Shown here one piece after another: positions 1-12,360 of a DNA stretch of 64,000 nucleotides. The notes under the pieces are model-generated. The model saw only the letters and a program-made list of their open reading frames with translations. It was not told the DNA's origin and ran no database searches. Each line of letters begins with the position of its first letter. Position 1 is the stretch's first letter. Source of the DNA: Lineus longissimus (lineage: Eukaryota > Nemertea > Pilidiophora > Heteronemertea > Lineidae); assembly GCF_910592395.1 (NCBI RefSeq), contig NC_088314.1, positions 20,108,070 through 20,172,069 of the forward strand. Reading direction: 5' to 3'. Made by a program: the position numbers and the translations under genes.

Positions 1-251
1 CGCCACTCCCGAGAACAGCGCCGACACTGTAGTCCTTTTCGAAGGATTCCTTGTCTTTACCTGAAAGATAGAAGTCGGTAAACATAAGTTGCAAGTCCAA
101 AATCGAAGTTGTACAAGTCCTAAATCTGGCGGGTAAAAATGGTGTGTATTCCAGAGTCGTCGCTAAGCACAGAAATTCAGAAAGAAAATCGGAAAGACCT
201 TTCTAACTTACCTTGGCGGTCCTTGATCTCGGCATGACTGTTGAGGTTCAT
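1..251 (-). CDS. PIM (PIM1/2/3-like): PIM-family serine/threonine kinase, N-terminal exons only (partial)
   Basis: Two coding exons on the minus strand: 251-212 (ATG at 251-249, donor GTAAGTTAG) and 60-1 (acceptor TATCTTTCAG), which runs off the window edge. The junction is phase 1 and gives Gly, so the reading is MNLNSHAEIKDRQ, then GKDKESFEKDYSVGAVLGSG. The second exon matches the stretch just before and into the glycine-rich ATP loop of PIM kinases (human PIM1 has a closely similar GKEKEPLESQYQVGPLLGSG). PIM kinases are constitutively active cytosolic/nuclear Ser/Thr kinases that promote survival and growth. The rest of the kinase domain, including hinge and catalytic loop, lies outside the window, so the paralogue cannot be assigned. 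Another CAMK-group kinase with a similar start to the fold is possible but less likely. Confidence 0.72.
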
Positions 252-893
252 GCTGCTGGTGTTCGGAAATAATCCAAACTTTCTTACGAACATATCCAAA
301 TAACCAGTATAGTGTAAACGATAACTTGTAGTAAATCCGAGAGAAATTGTAAAACGCAACTGCTCGAGTCGGAGCTGTGTTTAGATCTGATTAATTTGAA
401 TACACATCGCCCTGAATGTACTATGAACGTTGAACTGATCACTCCCCTCAACATATCAATGCGCATTCGTCTGGGTGGGATGTTGGCCCTCTGCCAAGCG
501 CTGTCTGCTTTTTAAAAACGATCCAAAACTATTGAAACGATAGTAAAACATAGAAATAAGTTCGATTGGATCGAATATTTAACAAAATATTTCAATTTTA
601 AAAAGGGTTTATCTTTTAAACACTATGCGACCTGGAACTATGTAGCGCGAAAGTTGGGTGTCTACGGGGGGTGCGTGATTTGGTCTTGGCTGGTGGCCAA
701 CACACGGAAAAAACTGGGTCACAAGATACTCAGAAGCTTGTCGTAAATTTAACCAATCAGCGAGAAGCTGATAAACCGCGGATAATCAAGTGGCCAATAG
801 TGTGCGAGCAGTTTCGCATCTGATTAACCAGGAAGCGCGCCAAATGTCGTGAATGATTGTAAGCGGGAAACCTCGTCTCGCAGAATAAGCGTG

Positions 894-1118
894 GTCTCCG
901 AGGGACTGGAACCGATTATAAGGCGGTTGATAATATTTCGAAACAGAGACATTTCCGACATACCGGAGTTTCTGTATGGTTATTTAAACATATCGTTGTA
1001 CTTGCCCAAAGATTTAATCCTGACGGCTGAAGAATTTTGGGTTGTGCCTCATTTATTCATTTTGCTTTTTATACTGTTTTGCGGGTTCACATACCACATA
1101 GCCCCCGCATTTATTTAA
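894..1118 (+). CDS. Possible exon with RIIa/Dpy30-like docking motif (uncertain)
   Basis: An open frame runs to a stop at 1118. A plausible acceptor (CTCGTCTCGCAG) ends at 893, and no ATG opens this frame upstream. The segment around 905-1000 reads VVSEGLEPIIRRLIIF, then RNRDISDIPEFLYGYL. That spacing (EGL, then L, then D-I-P-x-F-x-x-x-Y) resembles the RIIa dimerisation/docking fold of PKA regulatory subunits and of sperm or ciliary proteins. The tail after it (to 1118) is hydrophobic and may be intron. No convincing partner exon was found nearby. This is motif resemblance only and may be chance. Confidence 0.22.
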   Translation, partial: VSEGLEPIIRRLIIFRNRDISDIPEFLYGYLNISLYLPKDLILTAEEFWVVPHLFILLFILFCGFTYHIAPAFI

Positions 1119-1945
1119 TTCAAAATCATTGGGAGAGATGCAAACGGATGGTTCACGCGACTTTGCTTTTTAGCGCCTACCAATAAACATAGGCCCATAC
1201 CACACTGCAGAGTGCATATCAAATTAAGAACTTTTATCTATAATCAAAATGTCCGCAATTTTTTGATAATCCTTATTTTTTATGCCTATGCTCTTCCGAT
1301 ATCAGGAAATCAGAAAAGATATGTGCTAAGATTTTCGATAAAATTCTCTCTACATTCCAAAAAAGCTTTCAAATCAATATTCGGTATAACTGATGAATCC
1401 CATTTAAAATCAAATCAGAATACTTCCAAGTAATTATGCCATCGGAGGCCCAGAAACTGATTTTCAGCAGTCTTGAGAATTATTCTAAAATACCTTGGTA
1501 CCGTAAAGTCAACTTTTAAATGGAAAATGCATAAGCCTCGTTCTGAGAGTGGAGTGTTTTGGACACGCAACCAAGATGCTCTACCAAAGTTCCCTCGGGT
1601 TGCACTAAAATGTGGAAACCATGCACACAGCTCACTTCAGAAGTTTGAGGCTCTCAAAACACTGCTTCAAACACAAATCAGCCAAGGAAGCATCAACCAC
1701 CCTAAGTTTTTTAATGAGCACTACACATATTTGCTGAGAAAAACGCTCCAAATAGCCCATTTGCGCGGATTTTAGCATCACTTGAGCGAGCCGATCCGGA
1801 CTTCCTATACGCGCTGCCGTAACATAATGTAAACAATGGCGCTACCGGCGCTCCGGGCAGGCGATGGATGGAATCTGCCAAATACGCACATATTCAAGTT
1901 ATTTCGTGGCCTATCTTTTTAAGTTTGAGGTATTTTAGAATAGAA

Positions 1946-2109
1946 ATTGAACCCTCGGCTTCGGACCTTGGTTGAGTTACCAAGACACTCTCGGGTGGAG
2001 CTAAAATTTCGTCCAAACCCTCGCCTGTCGGCTCGGGTTTGGACTGTATTTTAGCTCCACCCTCGAGTGTCTTGGTAACTCAACCAAGGTCCTCCGCCTC
2101 GGGTTCAAT
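1946..2109. repeat. Long foldback (inverted repeat, arms about 75 bp)
   Basis: The left arm begins ATTGAACCCTCGG at 1946 and the right arm ends CGGGTTCAAT at 2109. The arms (about 1946-2020 and 2035-2109) are complementary almost throughout and include the pair TTGGTTGAGTTACCAAGACA / TGTCTTGGTAACTCAACCAA. The unpaired loop is only about 14 bp. Size and structure fit a foldback MITE or a hairpin-forming transcript. No coding potential is evident. Confidence 0.85.
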
Positions 2110-3876
2110 TCCTTAAGCCAAGTTCTGACCTCGAATTGATACTCTAACACATGCATGTATTTAGAGCTACCGGTACAATTCTTATTGAGTTTCATGGTTT
2201 TCAACTTCTGACCTACGCAGGACCCTTCCCCGTCTGTCCCGATTCTCAAAATATCGGCCTCTGGGTCCAACGGCAGGTTAATAGTGCACGCATTGACCTC
2301 ATTGGACCTCAATACTTCGCGGGAACTAGTTTCAAGAATCACCACCCAATGTTTTGGCAGCACCGTCTAGTCCCGCCCACGACTCGCTATATGGTTCACG
2401 TGGCAATGTTTACTAACAATCCGATATCGACTCGAACGGTGTGTGAGTAATCGTCTTAGGATCGCATTCGATAGTATATAATTGCGAAGTATGCGTGTGA
2501 CTAAAGGCAGGAATATTGCCAAAATATAAGATTGCTTAAGATGAGCAACAGTTCTTGGGATTCTGTGAATAATGATGGGTATTTTGGCTCGCACGGGGTA
2601 TCATGATCATGCGGTATGGGTCACCGAATTAATTGGATGACAAGTTTCCCCTATTTTGGACAAACCACACAACCACCCAAGCTGTTGGCCCATCAAAAAC
2701 CAAAATATGGACATAAGAAATTGTCACTCATCCATCCCCAAGCACCCTTGTAGCTTGGTATGTATCATCAATTAATTTATGAAATTGATCGCCTTAGCTT
2801 TGGCAGTGTTTAGTAGGCTACTGACACGTTTATTTTACAACCCAAGGTGGTCAAAAACACACACAAACTGAGCAGCTAAGACGCTGAGTGAAAGATTATC
2901 TGTAAAAATTTCAAGATATTTGCCTATGATGATAAATAGGCCTAATGTTGAAAATCCCATCGACATGACTAAAACTATTTGACCTTTGTCGAGTCAAGAC
3001 TCATAACCAACAAAAATAGGAAGATTCTATTAAAAATTGTAAGATATAGTATATTTCATGAGCGCTTCTGTTGCAGAAAATTTAATAACCTCTACGCGGC
3101 TAATCAAACCTGACGGGAACGCGATCAGACTGGTGCTGCCCTCTATCATAAGCATATTGAACTGAAAAAGTTGAACAAAGTCAGGGGCTGGACTGAGGAC
3201 GGTAGCAAAAGTATAAAAGAAACTAGCTTCTCCCTGATTCCCTTCCCCTCTGGGTAATACATTTGGGAAAATGTGGCCTCATTTTTCGACATGACAAAAT
3301 TGGGAATAAATAAATGCTGACCAAAAGGTGTTTAATCTTGGAAATATGTATTGTATTAGCTCCCCCTCTCCATCTATGTACAATTCTTTTTATTCCTTTG
3401 ACCTTAAAAACGAATATTTTTTTTACCTTTATGGTCAGGTAGTTCTGTTAATCAGAGATATGCCGCCTTAGTATATATCTTGAACATGATGGCCCATGTC
3501 TTTTAATCTACAGGACACAGGGCTGCAGCCGAGTTCGCTCCAAACTGGGCTATAGTAGGCCTACTGGTATTCCCAAGGTAGATTCCCGTCCCTTGTTCTA
3601 CAAAATGGTCGAAAATATGTGTTTTGAAGCTAGTGCCATTTTCATGCGTCTCCTAAAGAGTTGGATGGGTTTAATTTGCGTTAGGCCTCTCCGAAGTATC
3701 TAAGGCTCTTGCATCAAATCCCCATCAACAGAAATGCCAAATTACCGCGACTACACTACTGCCATCTGATGATATGATGTTTAACTAAACGTCTCGGGCC
3801 AGGACAACTTTCGTCTCTTACAATATTGTGTCCTTATCCCGGGACCTTACTGATCCTTTTTGCGGAGGGAACATTC

Positions 3877-4640
3877 TTGGAATTCATTGTATGAAGAACA
3901 GATTCAATCAATGTTAAGGCTGTCCTTATGGAGCAGGCTGCACTACTGTTGGAATTTTTACTTGAAGGACAGATTCAGTGCAATGGCTGTCGGTATGGAG
4001 GCTACACTGTTGGAATCACGATATGAAGGACAGATTCAGTCAGTGCCAAGGTTGTCCTTGTGGAGGAGGCTACACTGATGGAGACTATTACACAAAGGAT
4101 TGATTCAGATCAGTCAGTACCAAGGTTGTCCTTACAGAGGAGGCTGGAATCCATTACATGAAGGACAGATTCAGATCAGTCAGTGCCAAGGTTGTCCTTA
4201 TGGAGGAGGCTACACTGTTGGAATCCATTACATGAAGGACAGATTCAGATAAGTCAGTACCAAGGTTGTCCTTATGGAGGAGGCTACACTGTTGGAATCC
4301 ATTACATGAAGGACAGATTCAGATCAGTCAGTACCAAGGTTGTCCTTATGGAGGAGGCTACACTGTTGGAATCCATTACATGGACAGATTCAGATCAGTC
4401 AGTACCAAGGTTGTCCTTATGGAGGAGGCTACACTGTTGGAATCCATTACATGAAGGACAGATTCAGATCAGTCAGTACCAAGGTTGTCCTTATGGAGGA
4501 GGCTACACTGTTAGAATCCATTACATGAAGGACAGATTCAGATCAGTCAGTACCAAGGTTGTCCTTATGGAGGAGGCTACACTGTTAGAATCCATTACAT
4601 GAAGGACAGATTCAGCCAGTGCCAAGGCTGTCCTTGGGGA
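3877..4640. repeat. Minisatellite, about 74-bp unit, about 11 copies
   Basis: The core phrase CCAAGGTTGTCCTTATGGAG followed by GAGGCTACACTGTTGGAATC and CATTACATGAAGGACAGATT recurs from about 3877 to 4640. GATTCAG/GATTCAA landmarks occur about 11 times. Units at the 5' end (3877-4180) are diverged and vary in length. The central and 3' units (about 4183-4610) are nearly identical with 74-bp spacing, except one 70-bp unit at about 4338-4408 that lost AAGG. Because 74 is not divisible by 3, all three forward frames are rotated through, so the long open frames here are not evidence of a protein. Confidence 0.93.
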
Positions 4641-5989
4641 TATCTTATTCACTGTGATGTGCAGCAGGAAGGATACCCATTTGGAGGGCCTTGTGATAAG
4701 GATGCACAAGAATAAGACCAATGTAATGATTTGAGTATGGTTTTATTATAAGTTAGTTTCATACGCGTCAATTGTATTACAGCACATTTTCTATTATATT
4801 CTGTAATTACCTGTAATTAACTAAAATCAGTCTTTTTCTGTTCATCTCCTGACTGTTGAATAACTAAAATTTTATAATATCTATCACCAGGCTAATTAAG
4901 ACGTCGAAGAACAAATCGTTGAATGCTTTCAAGGAAAAACTCATACCGCGTAAGGTGAAATGGTACAATGATAGCCCTTATAGTGTAGAAAACAGCTGAC
5001 TCTACACACAGGCTATAACTGGACCCATTTACCTTACGTTCTGTAAACTAAGCCAGGAGCTGTCAAAGTTTTTCAAGCAAGCAGCAATGGCTGAACATCT
5101 AGAAAGTTGTTACCGCTCCTGTCTGACTTTACAGTTTCAAGCTTAATACTACCTTTTTAAAAAACACACTTGTCTCGTATGTTTTGTATTTATATTTATA
5201 AAGCACAGCAGCTGGACCTAATCAATCAAGAAGTTAATCACAATTATCTTTTTACACATGTAACAATAATAATTTCAAGTATTTGCCTACTCTGATCTCA
5301 TTCAATTTGTGCTACATCCGACATGAAATCACACTGTCCCGGTAAGGTGGAAGGCTGTATTCGCTACAAAGTGTCTCAACAAATTCAGCAACCTGTTTAA
5401 TAATGTAACTCTTGTACCCAAATACAAATACCCTATCCAACAACTTATGAGGTCAGTTTGGCTTTTCGACCATTTCTACAATCTCATGACAAGCATGAGT
5501 TCATGGGCAAGCTGTCAAATGTTTTATATTCATGATACGTAAACTTCCTACATTGATTTCAAATTATGATGCCACACACAGTAGCAAGAAGCCAGAAATA
5601 AAGAAAGTGAAACTGACCTTATGGGCTAGTGGATAGAGTATCTCTTCGGACCTCGACAGAAAAGGAACGGACGCAAATAAACTGGACATAAAGAGTTTCT
5701 GTTGCATTTCTCATGCAAAAATAAACTAAACATATAACTGACGATTTCTATATCGGTACAACAGTTTGGAAAAGTCCCCCTTACCCCGACGCCATGTGAA
5801 AGTGACGCACATCATAATTTGCGCTGAAACTTTCAAAACACTAATGAGGTCTACAGCGCGTTCTAAGTCATGATCATTACTGTACAGTCGATACCAGATG
5901 GAGAAACTGAACCTGTCAACATATATAATCTTCTTGATGGTCTATTTACATGTCATTTACATAAAAGCGTGACATCCGTTGAGAGTGGG

Positions 5990-8900
5990 TTAGCTAGAGT
6001 CAGCCGTATCTTTGACCTGTTTCTTGAGAATGTCCATATATTCCTGCTGAGACTGAGCGATCACCTGTGCCAGAATGTCATCTTCGTCCCACTCGGAAAG
6101 TCCTGCAAGAAACAATTATAACAATGTTCATAAAGTTTGTCATTCAAAATCGCCTGCTTAGCTTAAACATACTGTGAGCTGAGCACAAACTAGGACATTA
6201 TTAGCTTGATAAACAGCCCAGCTTACGCCCACCATCACATTGGGTGATATGAATAAAGACTAGCAAATGCTTTTACTCCGGTTTTGTACAGGAAGGCCTA
6301 GTGTAAATGTACATGGAGATTTAGAAAAAAGCATTCGCTAGTCTTTATTCATATCACCCATTGTCCGACTATCACGTCTCTGTTGAAGAAACTATTCTAA
6401 AAGCCAGTAAAGAGAGCTGATTCCCAGTTATTTTGAGATCTCGCCATGACAGCGGCTGTCTGAACTTCTTAACCACGTCAATTGTTGGTGGAGATGAGGG
6501 GGCCATCCATTTAGTACGTACCGAGGGGGGGGGGGTGATACCAATGCATACAGCATATGTATGGGGGGAGGGGGGGTCAAAGCTTAAGTGTACATACGCA
6601 CCAAAAGTATGATTTTCATGCCTGAAATCACAGACTTGACACACATTGTTCTTGGCGCACGCGTGCCACCTATCACCACAAATAAACATCAATTATATGT
6701 CACGTGTTGTTGTTGACTGCTGATTTCACAAATAATGGTAATACCGAAAGGTGTTTATATCTGAATTTACTCTCGCGTACAAACTAAACGGATGGTCCCT
6801 TACCAAACACGTCAGGAGGTAGCTGGTTCATAATAGAAGCAGTCTCGGTAAATGTGTTTGCCTCCACACCACTCGTAGTGCCACTTAGAGCTGACATATC
6901 TTTTAAGACCAATGACGGTTTGTCAGCATCAGGTGCCACGGGAACTTCCATGGAATGTTTAGGAGTGGTGTCCCCTGGCGGTAAAAAAGGGAAATATATT
7001 ACACGTCTTCAACAGAACCTTAGGGAAGCAGTTTAACTTGACATCAGTTGAGTCCCCGGGTCATGATGCAAAAGAATTTCTCGATGGTGGTACTGGGACG
7101 TGAGGCCAGGTTTGAAGTTACCCCCTCATATGTTTTGAACCCCAAATCAAGTGTTGTGTCAGATCAACGTCCTTTCTTTTTTCCATTATCAGGCTAATTT
7201 CAAAGCTTCTGAACCACCTACCAGGAACTGACGTCTGCATCTCAGCAGGGTTGGGGGATTTTGGCTGCTCCAAATCTAACAAAGGATCTATTCTATTCGG
7301 GCTGTTCTGTGTTGATGCATTCTGGCTGCGGCTCCGTGGTGAGCGAAGCGGGCGTGATTCGGGCGATCGGGCAGGTGAGAATGGCTCCAGGTGGCAGTGG
7401 GCCTCAGCAGCAGAGCTACAAGCGGCACTGGCTGTTCGACTCTGCAATCAAAAGAGACTGGCTAATCACAAACAATTCTCAAGACTCATCATCAGGCAGA
7501 TCATGGATTAGAACACCAGGCTCATAATCAAGAGGTTTGACCGGCCCCTAGTCTACCCATTTCTCTTCCTTACCTTTTTTGCTCTATTCTCATTGTCCCT
7601 CAGCCACTGGAGGTACGATTCCCTGGCTACCTGCTCTTCCAATGCCTCCTGGGTCAACTCCCAGTCTGTTTCACGCAGTTTGTCCTCGAGCATTGTCTGG
7701 AAGAAAACAGGCCACATCAGATATTTGATTTCATAACGGTTTAGTGGTTAACAAAATCTGCTAGCCAGACTAGGAGGTGCAATGACTCAAAAAACAACAA
7801 ACGACTTGAAACGTCGACAGCAATCATATCTCACAAGACCAATTTGATCAACGTGATGTCATTTTCTGGCTCAGTTAGCTCGTCTTGTGCGCTTTGTGTG
7901 ACATCATTAACGTCATCAGCTGTTGGCATCGTCATAACAATGTTGGCACGGCCTAAAAAGGTACGCGAGTGACTCACTGCGCCATCTATCAAAAGTCCAC
8001 TTTCTGACTTTAAAAGACCAAATTTCGGTCCAATCTGATTCATTACTTTGCAACCAGGTGGCCAAAACTGAAAACATTAAAGTGTGATATCTCTCTCATC
8101 AATTACCTGTTAAAATTTATCAGAAAAAAAGAAATATTTCTGTACCTTTTCAATATGGAAGTCCTCTGAAGCTTTGGCGGCATCTCGCATCTGAGTTTTC
8201 TCCGCCAGCTGAAATATAGTGCAACACTTATAGAAACGTTACGTTACAATTTGATATTGGTGAGTTGGTCAACGACAGACTTTCTTCACCGATTCCAATA
8301 AATGGAATATACCTTTTCACCAAACAGGCAAAGCTGCCTTATCAACTTGAAAAATGTATGTGCCCTATTGGCAAGAAATTGCCAGGCTGGTAAGACCTTT
8401 GCTTACCCCGGGTTGAAATCCTGGCAGTCCTAGGCCAACTCCCACCGTCGCCTTGAAAGGATTGGTCAGCGAGTTGTAATGGACACCTCGGTGATAACTA
8501 ATGCGGATAGGCTCTGTATCCTCGGTCTTGTAAGCACCATGAAATATGTTGATTGGTTCTGGAAAAATAACGAGATATAAAAAAACTATCAAGTGTCTAC
8601 TCTATTGATCTAACTCGATGATTGGAAAAGCAGTTTACATCTGTCCGACTGATGAAATTATTTTCATGATTTCCTTACAGATAAATGGCCAGTGGCCATG
8701 TGCTCACCTGTTATCGACAGGAACATGGATTGACACATGAAAGTCACATTTCTTCATAAAGTTCATTATGTAAATCTCTTGCTAGATCAGAAGATACACT
8801 TTACATACACTAACAGACATGACAGAGAGGAAAAGCCTACTGGAAAAAACATGTTCCAATGGATTTGACAGAGTCATTTTGACCCTGTGACAAAGCACAA

Positions 8901-11900
8901 CAAACAGAGTGAGAATCCATTTCTTGGAATTGTGTCCTACAACAGAACCAAAGATACAACAAAGCACCAAGAAGCTGAAAACTTTAAGGTTGCCAGGCTA
9001 GTTGCTATTTAAACAAAGATTGGCCCCCCAAGTCAGAGGGCACCTGCACCCAAAATTGCTACAATGTAGCAAAGTGGGGGGGGGGGGGGAAATGATCATC
9101 CAATCAGGGGTGGTTTTTCAAAATCCTCAGCCAATACCAGCACAGCATTCACCTCTTATGCATTTCTATTGTGAATGTGCTATGCACTACTTTTTTTCCA
9201 TAAAATACATGTTCATTGCACATTATGAAACCTGGCCATGCTGAAAACCTGAGTTTTAGAAGAGATTACTGGTGCTTTTTCAAAACTAACAACTTAGGAG
9301 AGAGCTGAGAGAGACATTCAGACATTTCTGACAAAAGAATTTGCCTTTTTCCTGATGATCAGCACCCCATTATCATTGACACACACCAGCTACTTGGGCC
9401 CTGGGGGTTGGGGGAGCCCAGCATGTTATTGTCAGTGGGGCTGTTTGCATAATGGCAGGAAATATCCAAGTACCTAAAGGTGTGTACTGGCAATGGGTGT
9501 TTGTGTTTGAAATTTGAGGGGTCAACACACGACTTACCAATTCCGTACTGATAGACTTCAACTGGTCGATTATATAATTCGGAAATAGCTTGCATTTCAA
9601 TGTGATTTCCATGACAGTGATGTTTCCGTTTTCTATCGATGTAGCGAGTGAAGTCTTCCGTGATGTACTGGGAAAAATGATCTTTGTTTTTTGCCTGTAA
9701 AGTGAAGAGAACATTGGAAGAGTAATGAAATGTAGGCCTGTAGTGTACACAGCCCTGGGCAGCCAGTGTCATGCGTAGTTGACTGCCTTAATTGACACAG
9801 TAAAAGAGAATTTATTCTGTCAACCCCGAGGACAATCCAGTCATGTGCAACACCACTATCTTTGCCTTTGGGTAAATGTGACCTGGTCACATTCCTGAGC
9901 TCAACTAAGTATCTTTGGCCAGAAAGATATCAAAAATACTACACATTTATAATTATTTCCTGTAGTAATCTTTATAGCAAGAAATTCATGTAGTAATCTT
10001 TATAGCAAGAAATACATATATTGGAAATTTGACCATTTTCCCCAGTCATGCAGTTCGTCTAAGACTGATGTGTGTAAGTTGCCAAGCCTGTAAAAAGACC
10101 AAGGAAGCAACAATGTATCTTTTTTATTGATTGCCTCCAATGTAGCAATTATGTAGCAATCCAGACATGCAAGCTCTCTCCCAGGGTCTAACCAAATGCA
10201 CTGCCTGCACATAAACTACACAGTCAATACCATGTGGGTGAGGTTTGGTTTATTGGGTGTGCAATTCATTCATGAGGAACATCAGTAGTAAACAATTTAC
10301 TACAATGCACTCAGATGACCCCCCACACCCACTTTATTTTACTACAACAGACTTGAATCTCCTCCCCTGTACTTTGTGACTGTGAGCTATTTTCTACAGA
10401 AAAAAGTAGTCCCAAGTGCTATGCACTGAGTTATGACATGAAATGAACATCTTCACCAGTGCTTGGCCAATCTATTTACATGCGTTATTCTACAAGTTGC
10501 ACGAGGAAATTGCACTGCATAATTCACAGTTGAACCCTGTACAGAAAATAACCCTTTATGGTCCACCAGTTCAAACTGAACTGACTCGACTTAGGAAGAG
10601 AAAAAAAGGATTGGAAATGGAAGGTTTACTGGGCCAATTTTTGGCAAGTGATCCAAAAAACTCTTTGAACACATTTTTTAGGAGGGTGAGACATAAGATA
10701 AAAACACTGGCAATAAAAACAATTTTCCAACATAATTATTTTTCTGGGGCTGTGTATTTTCCGAGCAAGGCAGTGTCACTGCCAGGATTAAGCAAACGTT
10801 CCGTATCAAATAAAATCAGTTAAGAGCGCTATCTTCTCAGCCTGAGTAATAAAAACCTGGATTTTCTCTGACAGTTTTTCATGCCTTAGTTCTGCTGTGA
10901 CTGGGAACAGGAATGGATTAAAAAGACTTTTAAAAAAATTTTATTGGGAAGTACTCACCATGTAATCTAATGAGAGTTTTCTGACAACATCATGCATTTC
11001 TTGGTCACCATACACTTGGTCAGCTGAAATAACAAACAAATTAATATCAAATTAATTGTCGTGAAATTGAGTGTTGTGTCTTCTCAACTTCTCCAAATGT
11101 GGAGGGTTTTTCTGAATTCCACCCCACTTGAGGAGTCCCCCTTTTAAATGATCCGATGACGATTGCTGAATGATTGACTTCCATTCTTTTTAGAATCAAG
11201 GTCAAAAGAAGTGGCTTGATGCTCTCTCTGTCCATGGCAGTTTCTGGTGCCCCCTGGTCCAGTTTGGTGTCCCAACACTAACACTACTACAGGCTGCTAA
11301 GAGTAGCTGGAAAGCCCTGATTAACTGATAAGGCCACTTACCCACAGCCCTGAAGAGACATGCACCATCATTTTGCATCTTCTTTATTAGAAGCCCTCGT
11401 TTTTCTTTTGCTACCTTTGCGAACCACTGCTCCAACTGTAAAGGAAAGGTCACGAATATAAACAATAGAAAAACCAAATAAACAGACTTTCGGGTGTCCA
11501 GAGCAAGTCCTATCTGGATTATGAGATCTTGTTATCCAATCAGTCTGTCAGGAAGCAATTTTGGTGCCTGAACTTTTCAGGCATAATCCACTGTAGATTA
11601 GACATGGCCCAGACATGCCAGAGGCCTTACAACAACGATCAATGCCGAGACTCAATAACAGCCAAAAAACTCAGGACAATCACCTCTTCGTAATCTTGTT
11701 CAGAATACGCAGGGAAGTCGTATTCGTCCTCGCTATTTTGTCCTGATTGGGATTGTCCTTCGAGTTCCACCATATCAACGTCCTCTGTTGTACTCGTTGA
11801 TGCAACAGGGGGCGCAGCACCAAGTGTGGCGGCTGCAGCCGCACTTCCGAGAGCACTGGAATGAGTCCGGTGTTTCCGGACATTACGATGCGGAGACGAC

Positions 11901-12178
11901 CGATGTCTCCGTTTGTTGTGACTAGACGTTGTTGCACTCTCGTGGTTTTCGTAGTCCTCAAATTGCCCCGAGTCATCTATAGGGGGTGTAACCCCCCATC
12001 TTGGTGGCGAAGTCCTTGATCTTGGGACATGTGGGACTCTTTCATGACGGGTCTCCACTGGCCCAGGTGGATGTGTAGAATGGGTATGGCTTGCATGATG
12101 GGGAGGGTGAGGGGGCAGCTCTTGGGTTTCCTTCTCATTTTTCTCTTTAGAAACCTTCTTTTTTGGTAAAATCGTCAT
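5990..12178 (-). CDS. OTUD5: OTU deubiquitinase OTUD5 (DUBA)
   Basis: Ten coding exons: 12178-11684, 11435-11342, 11023-10959, 9694-9538, 8558-8407, 8208-8146, 7696-7574, 7441-7222, 6974-6804 and 6102-5990 (stop). Every junction keeps frame with GT-AG sites, giving 550 aa (human about 571). The Ser/His/Pro-rich N-terminus ends in the acidic NSEDEY motif that in the human enzyme carries the activating phosphoserine. The OTU domain follows: DGACLFRAV with the nucleophile Cys and adjacent Asp, then [16 protein letters not shown]-like (here [11 protein letters not shown]), RPVEVYQY, and VHYNS with the catalytic His. The helical [20 protein letters not shown] segment follows. The C-terminus [14 protein letters not shown] is a ubiquitin-interacting motif. 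In vertebrates OTUD5 removes K63/K48 ubiquitin chains, for example from TRAF3. Assignment is secure; small boundary errors are possible. Confidence 0.96.
6241..6360. repeat. Foldback element in last OTUD5 intron
   Basis: TGGGTGATATGAATAAAGAC at 6241 is complementary to GTCTTTATTCATATCACCCA ending at 6360. The arms extend inward through CTAGCAAATGCTTTT / AAAAAAGCATTCGCTAG, about 36 bp each. The loop is about 45-50 bp. This is typical of a small non-autonomous DNA element. Confidence 0.8.
7815..8035. repeat. Dispersed repeat copy in OTUD5 intron (related copy at 32200-32395)
   Basis: The stretch shares an ordered series of words with 32200-32395 in a BAP1 intron: TCTCACAAGA, GATGTCATT, GACATCATT...TCATCAGCTGTTG, then ATCAAAAGT(C/T)CACTTTCT. 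The similarity spans about 200 bp with gaps, which suggests an old interspersed element. Confidence 0.6.
9961..10017. repeat. Short tandem duplication, 29-bp unit x2
   Basis: TGTAGTAATCTTTATAGCAA followed by GAAATTCA is repeated immediately as TGTAGTAATCTTTATAGCAA GAAATACA. It lies in OTUD5 intron 3. Confidence 0.8.
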
Positions 12179-12301
12179 CGTTCAATGAAAGAGATAGAGG
12201 GCTTCTAATGCGGCTTAAAATTTGTGCATCAAATGAAGGAAATAAGGCAAAAATCGGCAGTATTTTCAACACTTTTCCAAGACTTTTTCCAGAAATTATT
12301 C

Positions 12302-12360
12302 CAAGATGGCGAAATTTGGCCTGTGACGTCATTGCCCAAAACAAACTCGAACGCCATCTT
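12302..12360. promoter_or_regulatory. OTUD5 5' region: YY1-like and CRE motifs
   Basis: About 125-180 bp upstream of the OTUD5 ATG lies CAAGATGGCG (12302-12311), the same motif in inverse orientation CGCCATCTT (12352-12360), and a perfect palindromic CRE TGACGTCA (12324-12331). AAGATGGCG is the YY1 consensus often found near transcription starts of housekeeping genes. The motifs are visible directly; promoter function is inferred. Confidence 0.45.

Larger units (their letters stand above)
252..5989. other. Gene-poor intergenic stretch between PIM kinase and OTUD5
   Basis: Apart from the possible RIIa-like exon, the 1946 foldback and the 3.9-4.6 kb minisatellite, I see no supported gene here. 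Open frames such as those at 1212-1433, 1473-1775 and 2001-2450 lack family resemblance or splice context. The part adjoining 251 should hold the PIM 5'UTR and promoter; the part adjoining 5989 should hold the OTUD5 3'UTR. Confidence 0.6.

Noticed and set aside
2001-2450. Overlapping open frames on both strands
   Set aside because: The minus-strand frame reads through the palindrome and the plus-strand frame has no family resemblance.
4183-4602. Long repetitive open frame (139 aa)
   Set aside because: Produced by the 74-bp minisatellite, which is open in all frames; no splice or start context.
5620-5680. tRNA-like A box (GGGCTAGTGGATAGAGTATC)
   Set aside because: No B box or cloverleaf could be completed downstream.
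9070-9090. Poly-G runs (also near 6529, 6565, 13483 and 32838)
   Set aside because: Simple homopolymer tracts; no flanking structure to give them a role.
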